A stretch of 64,000 bases of DNA, from NCBI GenBank assembly GCA_002305575.1, contig DBPP01000045.1, positions 14,230 to 78,229 of the forward strand, in the 5' to 3' direction. This document shows, in pieces, positions 51,115 through 59,378 of this stretch. Under the pieces are notes generated by a model. That model saw nothing but the letters and a program-made list of their open reading frames with translations, had not been told where the DNA came from and searched no databases. Position numbers and translations under genes: made by a program. This DNA is from Ruminococcaceae bacterium UBA1417. GTDB taxonomy: Bacteria > Bacillota > Clostridia > Oscillospirales > Acutalibacteraceae. Position 1 is the stretch's first letter, and every line of letters starts with the position of its first letter.

Positions 51115-53040
51115 ATGGCAATTCTGACGGTCAACAACATAAAAAAGATGTTTGGTACCGATGTGATTATCGAGAATATTTCGTTTGAAATTCAAAAAGG
51201 CGACCGGGTCGGTCTCGTCGGCATCAACGGCTCCGGAAAGACAACTCTTTTTAAGATTTTGAACGGCGAATACACGGCTGACGACGGAAGCTTTACACCC
51301 GCGCGGGATACCGCCATCGGCTATATGGAGCAGCATGTCTGCCGCGATATGGACAAGCCCGCCTTTGATGAGGTGATGACAGTTTTCCGTCCGCTTTTGC
51401 AGATGGAGGCCGAGCTCGAGCATCTGAATGCCGAAATTGCCGCCACGCCCGAAAACATCGATGCGCTGATTTTGAAACAGACGGAGCTCAACGACCGTTT
51501 TATCGCAGAGGGCGGCCTTACCTGCCGCAACCGCGCGCGGAGCACGCTCATTGGCCTTGGTTTTGCGCCAGAGCAGATTATGGCGCCCATCGGCGTTTTG
51601 AGTGGCGGGCAAAAGGCAAAAATTCAGCTGGCCAAAATGCTGTTAGGCGAATCCAACCTTTTGTTGCTTGACGAGCCGACCAACCATCTGGATATTCCCT
51701 CCGTCGAATGGCTGGAGGATTTTCTCAAAAACTACCACGGCTCTTATATTGTGATTTCGCACGACCGCTATTTCCTAGACGCGGTTACAAACCGGACTTT
51801 TGAAATTGAAAACACACACTTGACAGAGTATAAAGGGAATTACACCAGATTTCTGCACCTCAAAGAGGAAAAACGCCTCGCGATGCAGCGGGTGTACGAC
51901 AACACCCAGCGCGAAATCAAGCGTATTGAGGGGATCATTGAGCAGCAAAAACGGTTTAACCAAGAGCGCAACTATGTGACGATTGCCAGCAAGCAGAAAT
52001 CCATCGACCGTCTGGAGGCAACGCTGCAAAAACCGGAGGATGAGCCGGATACCATCCGCTTTCAGTTCAAAGCGAGCCAGCGCGGCGGCAACGACGTGCT
52101 GATGGCGGAAGACCTCGCGCTCCGCTTCGGTGAAAACCAACTTTTTCAGCACGTCAACCTCGATATCAAGCGTGGCGAGAAGGTTTTTTTGATCGGCCCA
52201 AACGGCTGTGGCAAAACTTCTCTGCTCAAAATTCTGCTCGGCGTTTACAAGCAGAGCTTCGGGGACTTTCGCTTCGGTGCAAACATCGACATCGGGTATT
52301 ACGATCAGGCGCAGGGTAACCTCGATGAGCGCAAAACCGTAATCGATGAAATCTGGGATCTGCATCCCTATATGAATCAGACGCAGGTGCGCTCTGCGCT
52401 GGCCGTATTTCTTTTCAAAGGAGAAGACGTCTACAAGCCCATTAAAGGATTGAGTGGCGGTGAACGCGCGCGCGTGCTTCTTTTGAAGCTGATGCTTTCC
52501 AAAGCCAATCTGCTGATTCTGGATGAACCCACAAACCATTTGGACATTGGCTCCTGCGAAGCGCTCGAGGATGCGCTGATGGGTTATGACGGTACACTGC
52601 TCGTTGTTTCGCATGACCGGTATCTGATCAATAAGCTTGCAGATAAAATTTACTATCTGGAGCCGTCCGGCACAACGCTTTATCTCGGCAATTATGACGC
52701 GTATCTGGAGACGCGAAAAAAAAGAGAAGCTGTCGCCGCTGCTGCGACACAGGAAGCTGCGCCAAAGCCCAACGCGTATAAGCTCAAAAAAGAACGTGCA
52801 GCGGAAATCCGTAAAAAGAAGGCTGCACTTACGCGCTGCGAACAAGCGGTGGAAGAAGCCGAACTTGAAATCGAATCGCTGAACGAAAAGTTGCTCGATC
52901 CTGCGATTGCAAGCGATTACGCGCAAACGCTCGAAATTACAAACCAAATCGCCGCCTGCAAAGAGCGCTCCGACGCGCTGATGAACGACTGGACGGCGCT
53001 CAATATCTGGCTGGAGGAAAACAGCGAACATGAAGGTTAA
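51115..53040 (+). CDS. ABC-F family ATP-binding protein
   Basis: A 641-residue protein with two ABC domains and no membrane part. Walker A sequences are GINGSGKTTLFK (near 40) and GPNGCGKTSLLK (near 362); signatures LSGGQKAKIQ and LSGGERARVL; Walker B LLLLDEPTNHLD and LLILDEPTNHLD. A charged linker of about 80 residues and a helical C-terminal coiled coil (about 555-640) follow. This architecture fits the YdiF/Uup/EttA-like ABC-F proteins that act on ribosomes. Whether it protects against an antibiotic cannot be told. It overlaps mtaB by 11 bases. Confidence 0.93.
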   Translation: MAILTVNNIKKMFGTDVIIENISFEIQKGDRVGLVGINGSGKTTLFKILNGEYTADDGSFTPARDTAIGYMEQHVCRDMDKPAFDEVMTVFRPLLQMEAELEHLNAEIAATPENIDALILKQTELNDRFIAEGGLTCRNRARSTLIGLGFAPEQIMAPIGVLSGGQKAKIQLAKMLLGESNLLLLDEPTNHLDIPSVEWLEDFLKNYHGSYIVISHDRYFLDAVTNRTFEIENTHLTEYKGNYTRFLHLKEEKRLAMQRVYDNTQREIKRIEGIIEQQKRFNQERNYVTIASKQKSIDRLEATLQKPEDEPDTIRFQFKASQRGGNDVLMAEDLALRFGENQLFQHVNLDIKRGEKVFLIGPNGCGKTSLLKILLGVYKQSFGDFRFGANIDIGYYDQAQGNLDERKTVIDEIWDLHPYMNQTQVRSALAVFLFKGEDVYKPIKGLSGGERARVLLLKLMLSKANLLILDEPTNHLDIGSCEALEDALMGYDGTLLVVSHDRYLINKLADKIYYLEPSGTTLYLGNYDAYLETRKKREAVAAAATQEAAPKPNAYKLKKERAAEIRKKKAALTRCEQAVEEAELEIESLNEKLLDPAIASDYAQTLEITNQIAACKERSDALMNDWTALNIWLEENSEHEG

Positions 53041-54319
53041 GGTCATTACACTCGGCTGTAAGGTCAATCAATATGAATCGGAAGCGATGCTGTCCGATCT
53101 GCTCAAGCACGGTTTTTCGGCGGCAGAAGACGGAGAACCGGCGGATGTGGTCGTGCTGAATTCCTGTACGGTTACGGCGGAAAGCGACCGCAAGGTGCGG
53201 CAGATTTTCCGGCGTGCCAAAAAAGATAACCCGGATGCCGTTATGGTGCTTTCCGGCTGCATGGCACAGGCTTTCCCGGCGGATGCGCAGCGGCTCGAAG
53301 AGGCCGACATCATTCTCGGCACGTCAAACCGCGCCCGGCTTCTGCCGGATTTGCTCACGTTCCTTTCCGCGCGTCAACGGATCATCGACATTGCGCCGCA
53401 CACAAGCGATGAGAAATTTGAACGGTTGCAGGTGAATAAATTTTCCGGCCGTACACGCGCTTTTGTCAAGATCGAAGACGGGTGTAACCGCTTCTGTTCA
53501 TATTGCATCATTCCCTACGCGCGCGGCCGCGTGCGCTCTAAGCCACTGGAGGATCTGCAGACAGAACTTCAGGCGCTGGCCGACAACGGTTTTCAGGAGG
53601 TTGTTCTGACCGGTATCAACCTTTCCGCGTACGGGCAGGAATTCGGTTTGCACCTATGCGACGCAATCGAAGCCGCCTGCGCGATTCCGGGCATCAAACG
53701 TGTCCGCCTGGGCTCCCTCGAGCCGGAGCAGCTTTCGGAAGACGTAATTCAGCGTATGGCCAAGCAGAAAAAGCTTTGCCCGCAGTTTCATCTCTCGCTA
53801 CAAAGCGGTTGTGACGCGACGCTTCGGCGTATGAACCGACACTATACGGCGGACGAATACCGTACCATCGTGCAAAACCTGCGAGCCGCCTTTGAAAACG
53901 CCGCGATCACCACGGATATCATGGTGGGGTTTGCCGGTGAAACCGAGGAAGAATTTGCCGCTTCACTCGCTTTTGCCGAAGAAATCGCCTTTGCCAAGGT
54001 ACATGTTTTCGCCTATTCCCGCCGTCCCGGCACCAAGGCATACAATATGGGGGATCAGCTTACAAACGCCGTCAAGGAAGCGCGCAGCCACGCCATGATT
54101 GCAACGACTTCGGCCACCCAGCAGGCGTTCTTCAACGAACAGATCGGCCGTGTTGAGGAAGTCCTTTTCGAGCGCGAGGTGCAACCGGGTATCTATGAAG
54201 GCTATTCGATGAACTATACCCCGGTGCTTGCAGCAAGCGCCGCACCGCTTGCCGGGAAGATCAGAAAAGTCGTCGTAGTGTCGAATGCCGGCACACACTG
54301 CGTCGGCAATATCGTTTAG
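53030..54319 (+). CDS. mtaB: tRNA t6A37 methylthiotransferase MtaB
   Basis: A 429-residue radical-SAM methylthiotransferase. N-terminal cluster cysteines are in LGCKVNQYESE, NSCTVTAES and LSGCMAQ; the radical-SAM motif is CNRFCSYCIIPYARGRVRS (near residue 150). The partial TRAM-like C terminus fits. It converts t6A37 to ms2t6A37 in tRNA-Lys. The gene overlaps the ABC-F end and is closed by a terminator at 54354-54398. Confidence 0.95.
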   Translation: MKVKVITLGCKVNQYESEAMLSDLLKHGFSAAEDGEPADVVVLNSCTVTAESDRKVRQIFRRAKKDNPDAVMVLSGCMAQAFPADAQRLEEADIILGTSNRARLLPDLLTFLSARQRIIDIAPHTSDEKFERLQVNKFSGRTRAFVKIEDGCNRFCSYCIIPYARGRVRSKPLEDLQTELQALADNGFQEVVLTGINLSAYGQEFGLHLCDAIEAACAIPGIKRVRLGSLEPEQLSEDVIQRMAKQKKLCPQFHLSLQSGCDATLRRMNRHYTADEYRTIVQNLRAAFENAAITTDIMVGFAGETEEEFAASLAFAEEIAFAKVHVFAYSRRPGTKAYNMGDQLTNAVKEARSHAMIATTSATQQAFFNEQIGRVEEVLFEREVQPGIYEGYSMNYTPVLAASAAPLAGKIRKVVVVSNAGTHCVGNIV

Positions 54320-54353
54320 CATTTTGCAATTACAATTAAATTCAAAAGACAAA

Positions 54354-54398
54354 CAACCAGGAACCAGCTGTATTCTTCGTTGATTCCCGGTTGTTTTT
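54354..54398 (+). terminator. Terminator of the ABC-F-mtaB unit
   Basis: Ten-base stem with one mismatch (CAACCAGGAA / TTCCCGGTTG) then TTTTT. The gap 54320-54615 holds this terminator and the one for the facing gene; no other gene is supported. Confidence 0.75.
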
Positions 54399-54503
54399 GC
54401 ATGTAGAAAGGAAGGGACGGCCCGAATCCGAGTTAATCGACCGATGAATTCGAAGAAAGGAAAGTTCGCCAAGGATAAAGCCAACGCATATCGCAATATA
54501 AAG

Positions 54504-54545
54504 AAAAAATTCGCGACAGCTTGAGCAAACTGCCGCGAATTTTTT
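54504..54545. terminator. Terminator of the acyl-CoA synthetase gene
   Basis: Stem ATTCGCG-GCAG / CTGT-CGCGAAT flanked by A-run on one side and T-run on the other; on the minus strand it ends TTTTTTC, about 70 bases after the synthetase stop. Confidence 0.75.
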
Positions 54546-54615
54546 ATAAGGTTTTTGATGCGTTTTTTGCCAAAACAACTGTCGCTGTATGGAAAACGGC
54601 CTGTTTCAGGAAAAA

Positions 54616-56283
54616 TCAAGGGTTATTTTCGTCTGCTTTGCGGATCTGTGCGCGCTTGATCTTACCACCAAGCGTTTTCGGCAGTTCCTTCACATACTCG
54701 ATCACGCGCGGATATTTGTACGGCGCCGTGACATGCTTCACGTGGTTCTGCAATTCCTTGGTAAGTTCTGGCGTGCCCTCATAGCCCTCAGCAAGCACAA
54801 CCGTCGCCTTGACGACTTGCCCGCGGATTGGATCCGGTGCACCGGTGATCGCGCACTCGACGACCGCGGGATGCTCAAGCATGGCGGACTCCACCTCAAA
54901 CGGCCCAATGCGGTAGCCGGAGCATTTGATGACGTCGTCGTTGCGGCCAACAAACCAGTAATATCCCTTGCTGTCACGCCATGCAACATCGCCTGTGTCG
55001 TAATATGCGCCGCCGAGCTTCTCTTCGGTCATCTCCGGATTTTTGAAATAACCGGTAAACAGACCGACCGGAGGATGATTCTTCACATCCATGATCGCGA
55101 TCGTGCCCTCGTCGCCGTCCTCGCAGACGTTGCCTTCGCTGTCGATCAGCTGGATGTTGAAAAGCGGCGACGGTTTGCCTGTAGAACCGGGAATCGGCTT
55201 TACCCACGGGAAGTTTGCAATCAGCACGGGGCCTTCCGACTGACCAAAGCCTTCACACAGTTCAAGCCCAGTGAGGTTGTACCACTTTTTAAAGACCTCC
55301 GGATTCAGCGGTTCCCCGGCGATACAGCAGTGATGGATGCACGAAAGATCGAATTTCGTCACGTCCTCCTGGAGCATGAAACGGAACATGGTCGGCGGTG
55401 CACAGAACGTCGTAACCTTATACTGTGTGATTTTTTCGAGCAGATGGAGTGGCACAAATTTGTCCATATCATAGGCAAATACCACGGCGCCGCAAATCCA
55501 CTGACCATAGATTTTGCCCCAGCCAAATTTCGCCCAGCCGGAATCTGAAACGCTCATGTGCAGCTTGTTTTCTTCCACACGCTGCCAATACTTGGCCGTG
55601 ATGATATGGCCGAGCGGATAAGCAAAATTGTGCTGCACCATTTTCGGCATACCGGTTGTGCCGGATGTAAAGTAAACGAGCATAATATCGTCCCAGCGCG
55701 TGGCTTCCGCACCGGTTGGACGCTCAAACACATCGGAAAAGCTTTCGAGTGCGTCGTTCAGATTCAGCCAGCCTTCGCGATGGTCGACAACCATGACCTT
55801 GTTTTTGAGCGACGGTACGTCGCCCTCCGCAGTCTCAATCTGCTCAATGACAAACGGGTCATTGACGCAAATGATGGTATGGATGGATGCGGAATTGCCG
55901 CGGTAAACAATGTCTTTTTTCGTCAGCTGCAACGAGCCCGGGATGAGAATGGCGCCGAGCTTGTGCAGCGCTGTGGCGCAGATCCAATATTCCCAACGGC
56001 GGCGCAGAATAAGCATGACAACCGTGCCTTTTTGAATGCCAATGCTTTTAAAGAAGTTTGCCGCGCGGTTGGAAAGATTCCGAATATCCGTAAAGGTGAA
56101 CACCTTTTCATTGCCGTGGTCATCGCACCAAACCAGCGCCTTTTTCTCCGGTTCTTCCGCTGCCCAGGCGTCCACGATATCAAAGCCGAAATTGAAATCT
56201 TCCGGCACATTCACTTTATAGTTGGCTTTAAAGTCCTCGTAGGAATCAAAGTCGATACGAGGCAGAAAACGATCGAGTAACAT
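54616..56283 (-). CDS. AMP-binding acyl-CoA synthetase
   Basis: A 555-residue adenylate-forming enzyme. The P-loop-like motif YFTSGTTGMPKMV (near residue 200), the GEPLN and EGFGQSEGP motifs, YYDTGDVAWRD and the catalytic C-terminal lysine in LGGKIKRAQIR are all present. It activates an acid as acyl-AMP and then acyl-CoA. It resembles medium-chain/acetate-like synthetases of clostridia and Bacteroidetes, with an uncertain acyl chain. Start at 56283 follows AAAGGGA. It follows the HTH-cupin regulator by 65 bases and is likely its target. Confidence 0.88.
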   Translation of the reverse strand: MLLDRFLPRIDFDSYEDFKANYKVNVPEDFNFGFDIVDAWAAEEPEKKALVWCDDHGNEKVFTFTDIRNLSNRAANFFKSIGIQKGTVVMLILRRRWEYWICATALHKLGAILIPGSLQLTKKDIVYRGNSASIHTIICVNDPFVIEQIETAEGDVPSLKNKVMVVDHREGWLNLNDALESFSDVFERPTGAEATRWDDIMLVYFTSGTTGMPKMVQHNFAYPLGHIITAKYWQRVEENKLHMSVSDSGWAKFGWGKIYGQWICGAVVFAYDMDKFVPLHLLEKITQYKVTTFCAPPTMFRFMLQEDVTKFDLSCIHHCCIAGEPLNPEVFKKWYNLTGLELCEGFGQSEGPVLIANFPWVKPIPGSTGKPSPLFNIQLIDSEGNVCEDGDEGTIAIMDVKNHPPVGLFTGYFKNPEMTEEKLGGAYYDTGDVAWRDSKGYYWFVGRNDDVIKCSGYRIGPFEVESAMLEHPAVVECAITGAPDPIRGQVVKATVVLAEGYEGTPELTKELQNHVKHVTAPYKYPRVIEYVKELPKTLGGKIKRAQIRKADENNP

Positions 56284-56348
56284 TTGCAACAGTCCCTTTT
56301 ATATTTTTACGTTTACGCGGCGCCAAGCGCCGTTCCTTTCCTGCATTT

Positions 56349-56900
56349 TTACTCCGCGATGACGGTCAGGAATCTGGCCTTTACATCGCCGCCGCAGCGC
56401 TGGCCGTGCGGCTTCGTCGGGTTGAAATAGATGGAGTCGCCCGCTTTAAGGGTGAATTCTTCTCCATCGTAATGAACGATAACCGTGCCTTCCAGAACAA
56501 GGTTAAACTCCTGGCCGTTATGGGTGATCAACCCTGCGGGCTTATCCGTCGGCTCCAGCGTTACAAGAAGCGGCTGCATTACCTTGCCGTAATACCGGAA
56601 CGCGAGATCCTCGAAATAGTATTCGGGGTTGCGATTGACAACCTTGCCCTTGCCCCGGCGTACAATGTGATAGCTGTCAAGTTTCGCCGGTACACCGGTG
56701 ACGATCTCCGTGAAATCAACGCCAAATTTGTTGGCAACCTCGTAAATCACGCTGATCGGTATATCTTTGCCGTGCATTTCATAACCGCGGTAGACCTCCG
56801 GGTCAATGCCGAGTTCTGCCGCAAGCTGTTCGACTGTGCAGTCGCTAACTTCGCGCAGCTCACGCAGTCTTGCCGAAATCTCATTGTAATCGTTGGACAA
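56349..56900 (-). CDS. XRE-type transcriptional regulator with cupin domain
   Basis: A 183-residue two-domain regulator. The N-terminal HTH (residues about 8-65: LRELREVSDCTVEQLAAELG) is followed by a cupin domain (about 110-180: FNLVLEGTVIVHYDGEEF, KAGDSIYFNPTKPHGQ), which should bind a small ligand. The start is a TTG at 56900 after GGGGGG. An 8-bp palindrome lies between the -10 box and the ribosome site, so it probably represses itself and the acyl-CoA synthetase gene in the same operon, with an acid or acyl-CoA as a possible ligand. Confidence 0.88.
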   Translation of the reverse strand: MSNDYNEISARLRELREVSDCTVEQLAAELGIDPEVYRGYEMHGKDIPISVIYEVANKFGVDFTEIVTGVPAKLDSYHIVRRGKGKVVNRNPEYYFEDLAFRYYGKVMQPLLVTLEPTDKPAGLITHNGQEFNLVLEGTVIVHYDGEEFTLKAGDSIYFNPTKPHGQRCGGDVKARFLTVIAE

Positions 56901-56910
56901 AATAAGCCCC

Positions 56911-56932
56911 CCTTTTAAAATTGCTTAAAAGG
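56911..56932. promoter_or_regulatory. Palindromic operator of the HTH-cupin operon
   Basis: Perfect inverted repeat CCTTTTAA-N6-TTAAAAGG, starting one base past the -10 box and ending ten bases before the TTG start codon. Confidence 0.65.
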
Positions 56933-56933
56933 T

Positions 56934-56962
56934 AGTATAGCACTTCCATGGGGATTTTGCAA
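56934..56962 (-). promoter_or_regulatory. Promoter of the HTH-cupin/acyl-CoA synthetase operon
   Basis: TTGCAA (56957-56962), 17-base spacer, TATACT (56934-56939) on the minus strand. Confidence 0.75.
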
Positions 56963-56997
56963 GATGGCAGTTGTATTTTTGCAAAATTGAGGGAAAT

Positions 56998-58260
56998 TCA
57001 GGCATACTTGTCGAGTACAACCCTGGCATTTGCCATTTCCGCCTCTGTTTCTTCCTTTTCGAGGTAGTCGACGGCATAGAGCAAAACGCCGTCTGCGCCG
57101 CTGTCCATGGCACACGTAATCTGCCGCGCGATCGTGTCCTGTGTATTCAACCATGTGCCGTCGTCCGCATCCGTGCCTGCCTTATATACGGCAAGGCCGA
57201 TATAGAGCTTTACGCTGTCCAGCCGCTCCATCGCGTTCCAACTGTCCAGCGCCTCTTCAAAGGACAGCGCTTCGTTTTCAAAGCTGTAGTACAGCTGTGG
57301 ACAAATGTAGTCGATGTAGCCGCTCTGTGCGCACCAGGTGAAAACATCTGCATTGATTTTTTCGTTGTTGTCGAGATTCCCCTGCGGAGAAATACCAAAA
57401 ACCACATCTGGCGCTACCTGCTTGATTCGCTGGTAAACCGTTGCAATCAACGCGTTGATGTTTGCCGTGCGCCATTCATGCAGCGGAAGCGGCTCTTCGG
57501 TTTCCTCCACATAAGCGGCGTACTGGTTTGCATCGATCGATTCGTCATCGGTCGGGTAGAAATAATCGTCGAAATGGATGCCGTCTACGTCGTATAATTC
57601 TGCGATTTCCGCGGCGCTGTCCGCAATACGAGTGCGAACGACGGCACTTGCCGGATTGTAATAGACACCGCCATCGTATTCCATGAAATAAAACGGATAC
57701 GCCTCGCGGTTTTGCATGTAGAAGCTGTCCTCCGCAAATGTACTGGGTGTCGCCTCCGTCGCGATGCGCAGCGGATTGATCCATGCGTGAAATTCCATAC
57801 CGTTTTTGTGCGCCTGATCGACCATATAGGCAAGCGGATCATAACCGGGATCCTCCCCCTGCGTGCCGGTCAGAATATGCGACCACGGCTCATATGCCGA
57901 GGGATACAGACTATCAGCAAACGGGCGAACATGGACAAAGACCGCGTTGGCGCCCATAGATTTGGCGCTTGCAAGCTTATCGTCAAAGTTTTCTTTGAAG
58001 GCGGCCTCTGTTTTCTCTGCGGTAGAGAGCGACATGTATGGGATCCAAACGCCGATCAATGGGCTTTCTTCCACGTCGGCATTCGTCTCCAAGGCTGCTT
58101 GCGCCTCACTGCCTTCCGTCTGGGATGGTGCGGCACTCGTATTGGACGTCTCCTGCGACTCCAGAGCAGAGATGCCCCCTCTGCCCCATACCGCGGCGCC
58201 CACAACGAGCGCCAGAACGATCAGTGCCGCCACATAGTGTGTTTTTTTCAGTACCAGCAT
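56998..58260 (-). CDS. GH10-like (GHL10/YngK type) secreted or membrane-anchored hydrolase
   Basis: A 420-residue protein. An N-terminal membrane segment (about residues 6-28) is followed by a low-complexity Ser/Thr/Glu linker and a TIM-barrel domain of the GHL10 family (formerly DUF187): GVWIPYMSLS, FVHVRPFADSLYPS, FHAWINPLRI, VDGIHFDDYFYP with acidic catalytic candidates, and GISPQGN. Relatives such as YngK and FenI are linked to cell-wall or polysaccharide turnover; the substrate is unproven. Start at 58260 follows GAAAGGA. It is monocistronic and divergent from DUF1294. Confidence 0.82.
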   Translation of the reverse strand: MLVLKKTHYVAALIVLALVVGAAVWGRGGISALESQETSNTSAAPSQTEGSEAQAALETNADVEESPLIGVWIPYMSLSTAEKTEAAFKENFDDKLASAKSMGANAVFVHVRPFADSLYPSAYEPWSHILTGTQGEDPGYDPLAYMVDQAHKNGMEFHAWINPLRIATEATPSTFAEDSFYMQNREAYPFYFMEYDGGVYYNPASAVVRTRIADSAAEIAELYDVDGIHFDDYFYPTDDESIDANQYAAYVEETEEPLPLHEWRTANINALIATVYQRIKQVAPDVVFGISPQGNLDNNEKINADVFTWCAQSGYIDYICPQLYYSFENEALSFEEALDSWNAMERLDSVKLYIGLAVYKAGTDADDGTWLNTQDTIARQITCAMDSGADGVLLYAVDYLEKEETEAEMANARVVLDKYA

Positions 58261-58299
58261 ACGCTTTTTCCTTTCTTCTTCGAATACCCTGTGGATTGC

Positions 58300-58328
58300 T
58301 TGACCCAAACCGCAATTTGCGGTAAGAT
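58300..58328 (+). promoter_or_regulatory. Promoter of the DUF1294-comEC gene string
   Basis: TTGACC (58300-58305), 17-base spacer, TAAGAT (58323-58328), 42 bases before the ATG at 58371. The spacer has an internal CCGCAA/TTGCGG hairpin. Confidence 0.65.
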
Positions 58329-58370
58329 AAACGTATCCTGCTACAATACTTATGAGAGAATGGAAGTTTT

Positions 58371-58655
58371 ATGCCTGAGCCGATACTTCATGCGGTAATC
58401 CTGTATTTTACCGCAATCAATCTGATCGCGGCGCTGCTTGCAGTTTCCGATAAACGGCGGGCGCGGCGCGGCAGGTGGCGCATCCCCGAAAAGACGCTGC
58501 TCCTGTTTGGATTATTGGGAGGCGCCACTGGTGAGTTTGCGGCAATGCTGTTGATTCACCATAAAACAAAGCATCTGAAGTTTATGCTTTTGCTGCCTTT
58601 TTTTATCTTGCTACACCTTGGGGCAGCTTTTGTCGTTTATTTTTTTCTGCTTTGA
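58371..58655 (+). CDS. DUF1294 family membrane protein
   Basis: A 94-residue protein with an N-terminal helix, AVSDKRRARRGRWRIPEKTLL between helices, and two further helices. This is the DUF1294 pattern (YdjM-like). Function unknown. It overlaps the ribosome site of the next gene. Confidence 0.82.
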   Translation: MPEPILHAVILYFTAINLIAALLAVSDKRRARRGRWRIPEKTLLLFGLLGGATGEFAAMLLIHHKTKHLKFMLLLPFFILLHLGAAFVVYFFLL

Positions 58656-58672
58656 AAGGCGGAGGATTCAAC

Positions 58673-59374
58673 GTGTACAAATACCTTCTTTTCGACATCG
58701 ACCACACGCTTCTGGATTTCGAACGCGACATGGCAATCGCCTTTGAACGCATGTACCGGGTTTCCGGTCTGCACGACGTGCTTCCGTTCAGCGCAGAAGT
58801 GCTGCACCAGTACAACGCCTGCAACGAGCGTTGGTGGCGCCGCTTCGAACAGGGACTGTGTACAAAGCCGGAACTTTATCGAAACCGCTTCATCGAATTC
58901 TTTCAAGAAGTCTGTCTTCCGCAGAGAGACCCCAGTAGAATCAATGCGCTGTATTTCGATTTTCTCGGCCAAAGTGGCACGGTATTTCCGGGCGCAAAAG
59001 AACTGTTGACAGCACTTATGGGGCGGTATGCGATCTATATCATTACAAATGGCAATGCACTTTCGCAAAAAACTCGCCTTCAACATTCCGGTCTACTCCC
59101 GTATGTGCAAGGATGTTTTGTTTCCGAAACGGCCGGCACCGCCAAGCCGGACAAGCGATATTTCGATTACGTGCTCGACCACATTCCCGGTGCCGTGGCG
59201 GCAGACTGCCTTGTGATCGGCGATTCTCTGACCTCTGACATGCGCGGTGCGCAGAACGCTGGCATGGATTCGATCTGGTACAATCCGCACGGTGCGAAAA
59301 ACACGCTTGGCGTGCCGGTAACCTATGAGGTGTGCAACTATGCCGAGATCCGGCAGCTGCTCCTCGGCGCATAA
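58673..59374 (+). CDS. HAD-family nucleotidase, YjjG-like
   Basis: A 233-residue haloacid dehalogenase-like phosphatase. Motif I is FDIDHTLLDF, motif II IITNGN, motif III with Lys in AKPDKRYFDYV, and motif IV VIGDSLTSDM. A helical cap lies between I and II. YjjG-type enzymes dephosphorylate non-canonical pyrimidine nucleotides. The GTG start at 58673 is placed by GGCGGAGG; no ATG fits. Confidence 0.85.
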   Translation: MYKYLLFDIDHTLLDFERDMAIAFERMYRVSGLHDVLPFSAEVLHQYNACNERWWRRFEQGLCTKPELYRNRFIEFFQEVCLPQRDPSRINALYFDFLGQSGTVFPGAKELLTALMGRYAIYIITNGNALSQKTRLQHSGLLPYVQGCFVSETAGTAKPDKRYFDYVLDHIPGAVAADCLVIGDSLTSDMRGAQNAGMDSIWYNPHGAKNTLGVPVTYEVCNYAEIRQLLLGA

Positions 59375-59378
59375 CGGG

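Noticed and set aside
54444..54524. 26-codon open frame with a lysine-rich product, between two terminators
   Set aside because: No ribosome site at a normal distance and its end forms the terminator stem of the facing gene; likely chance.
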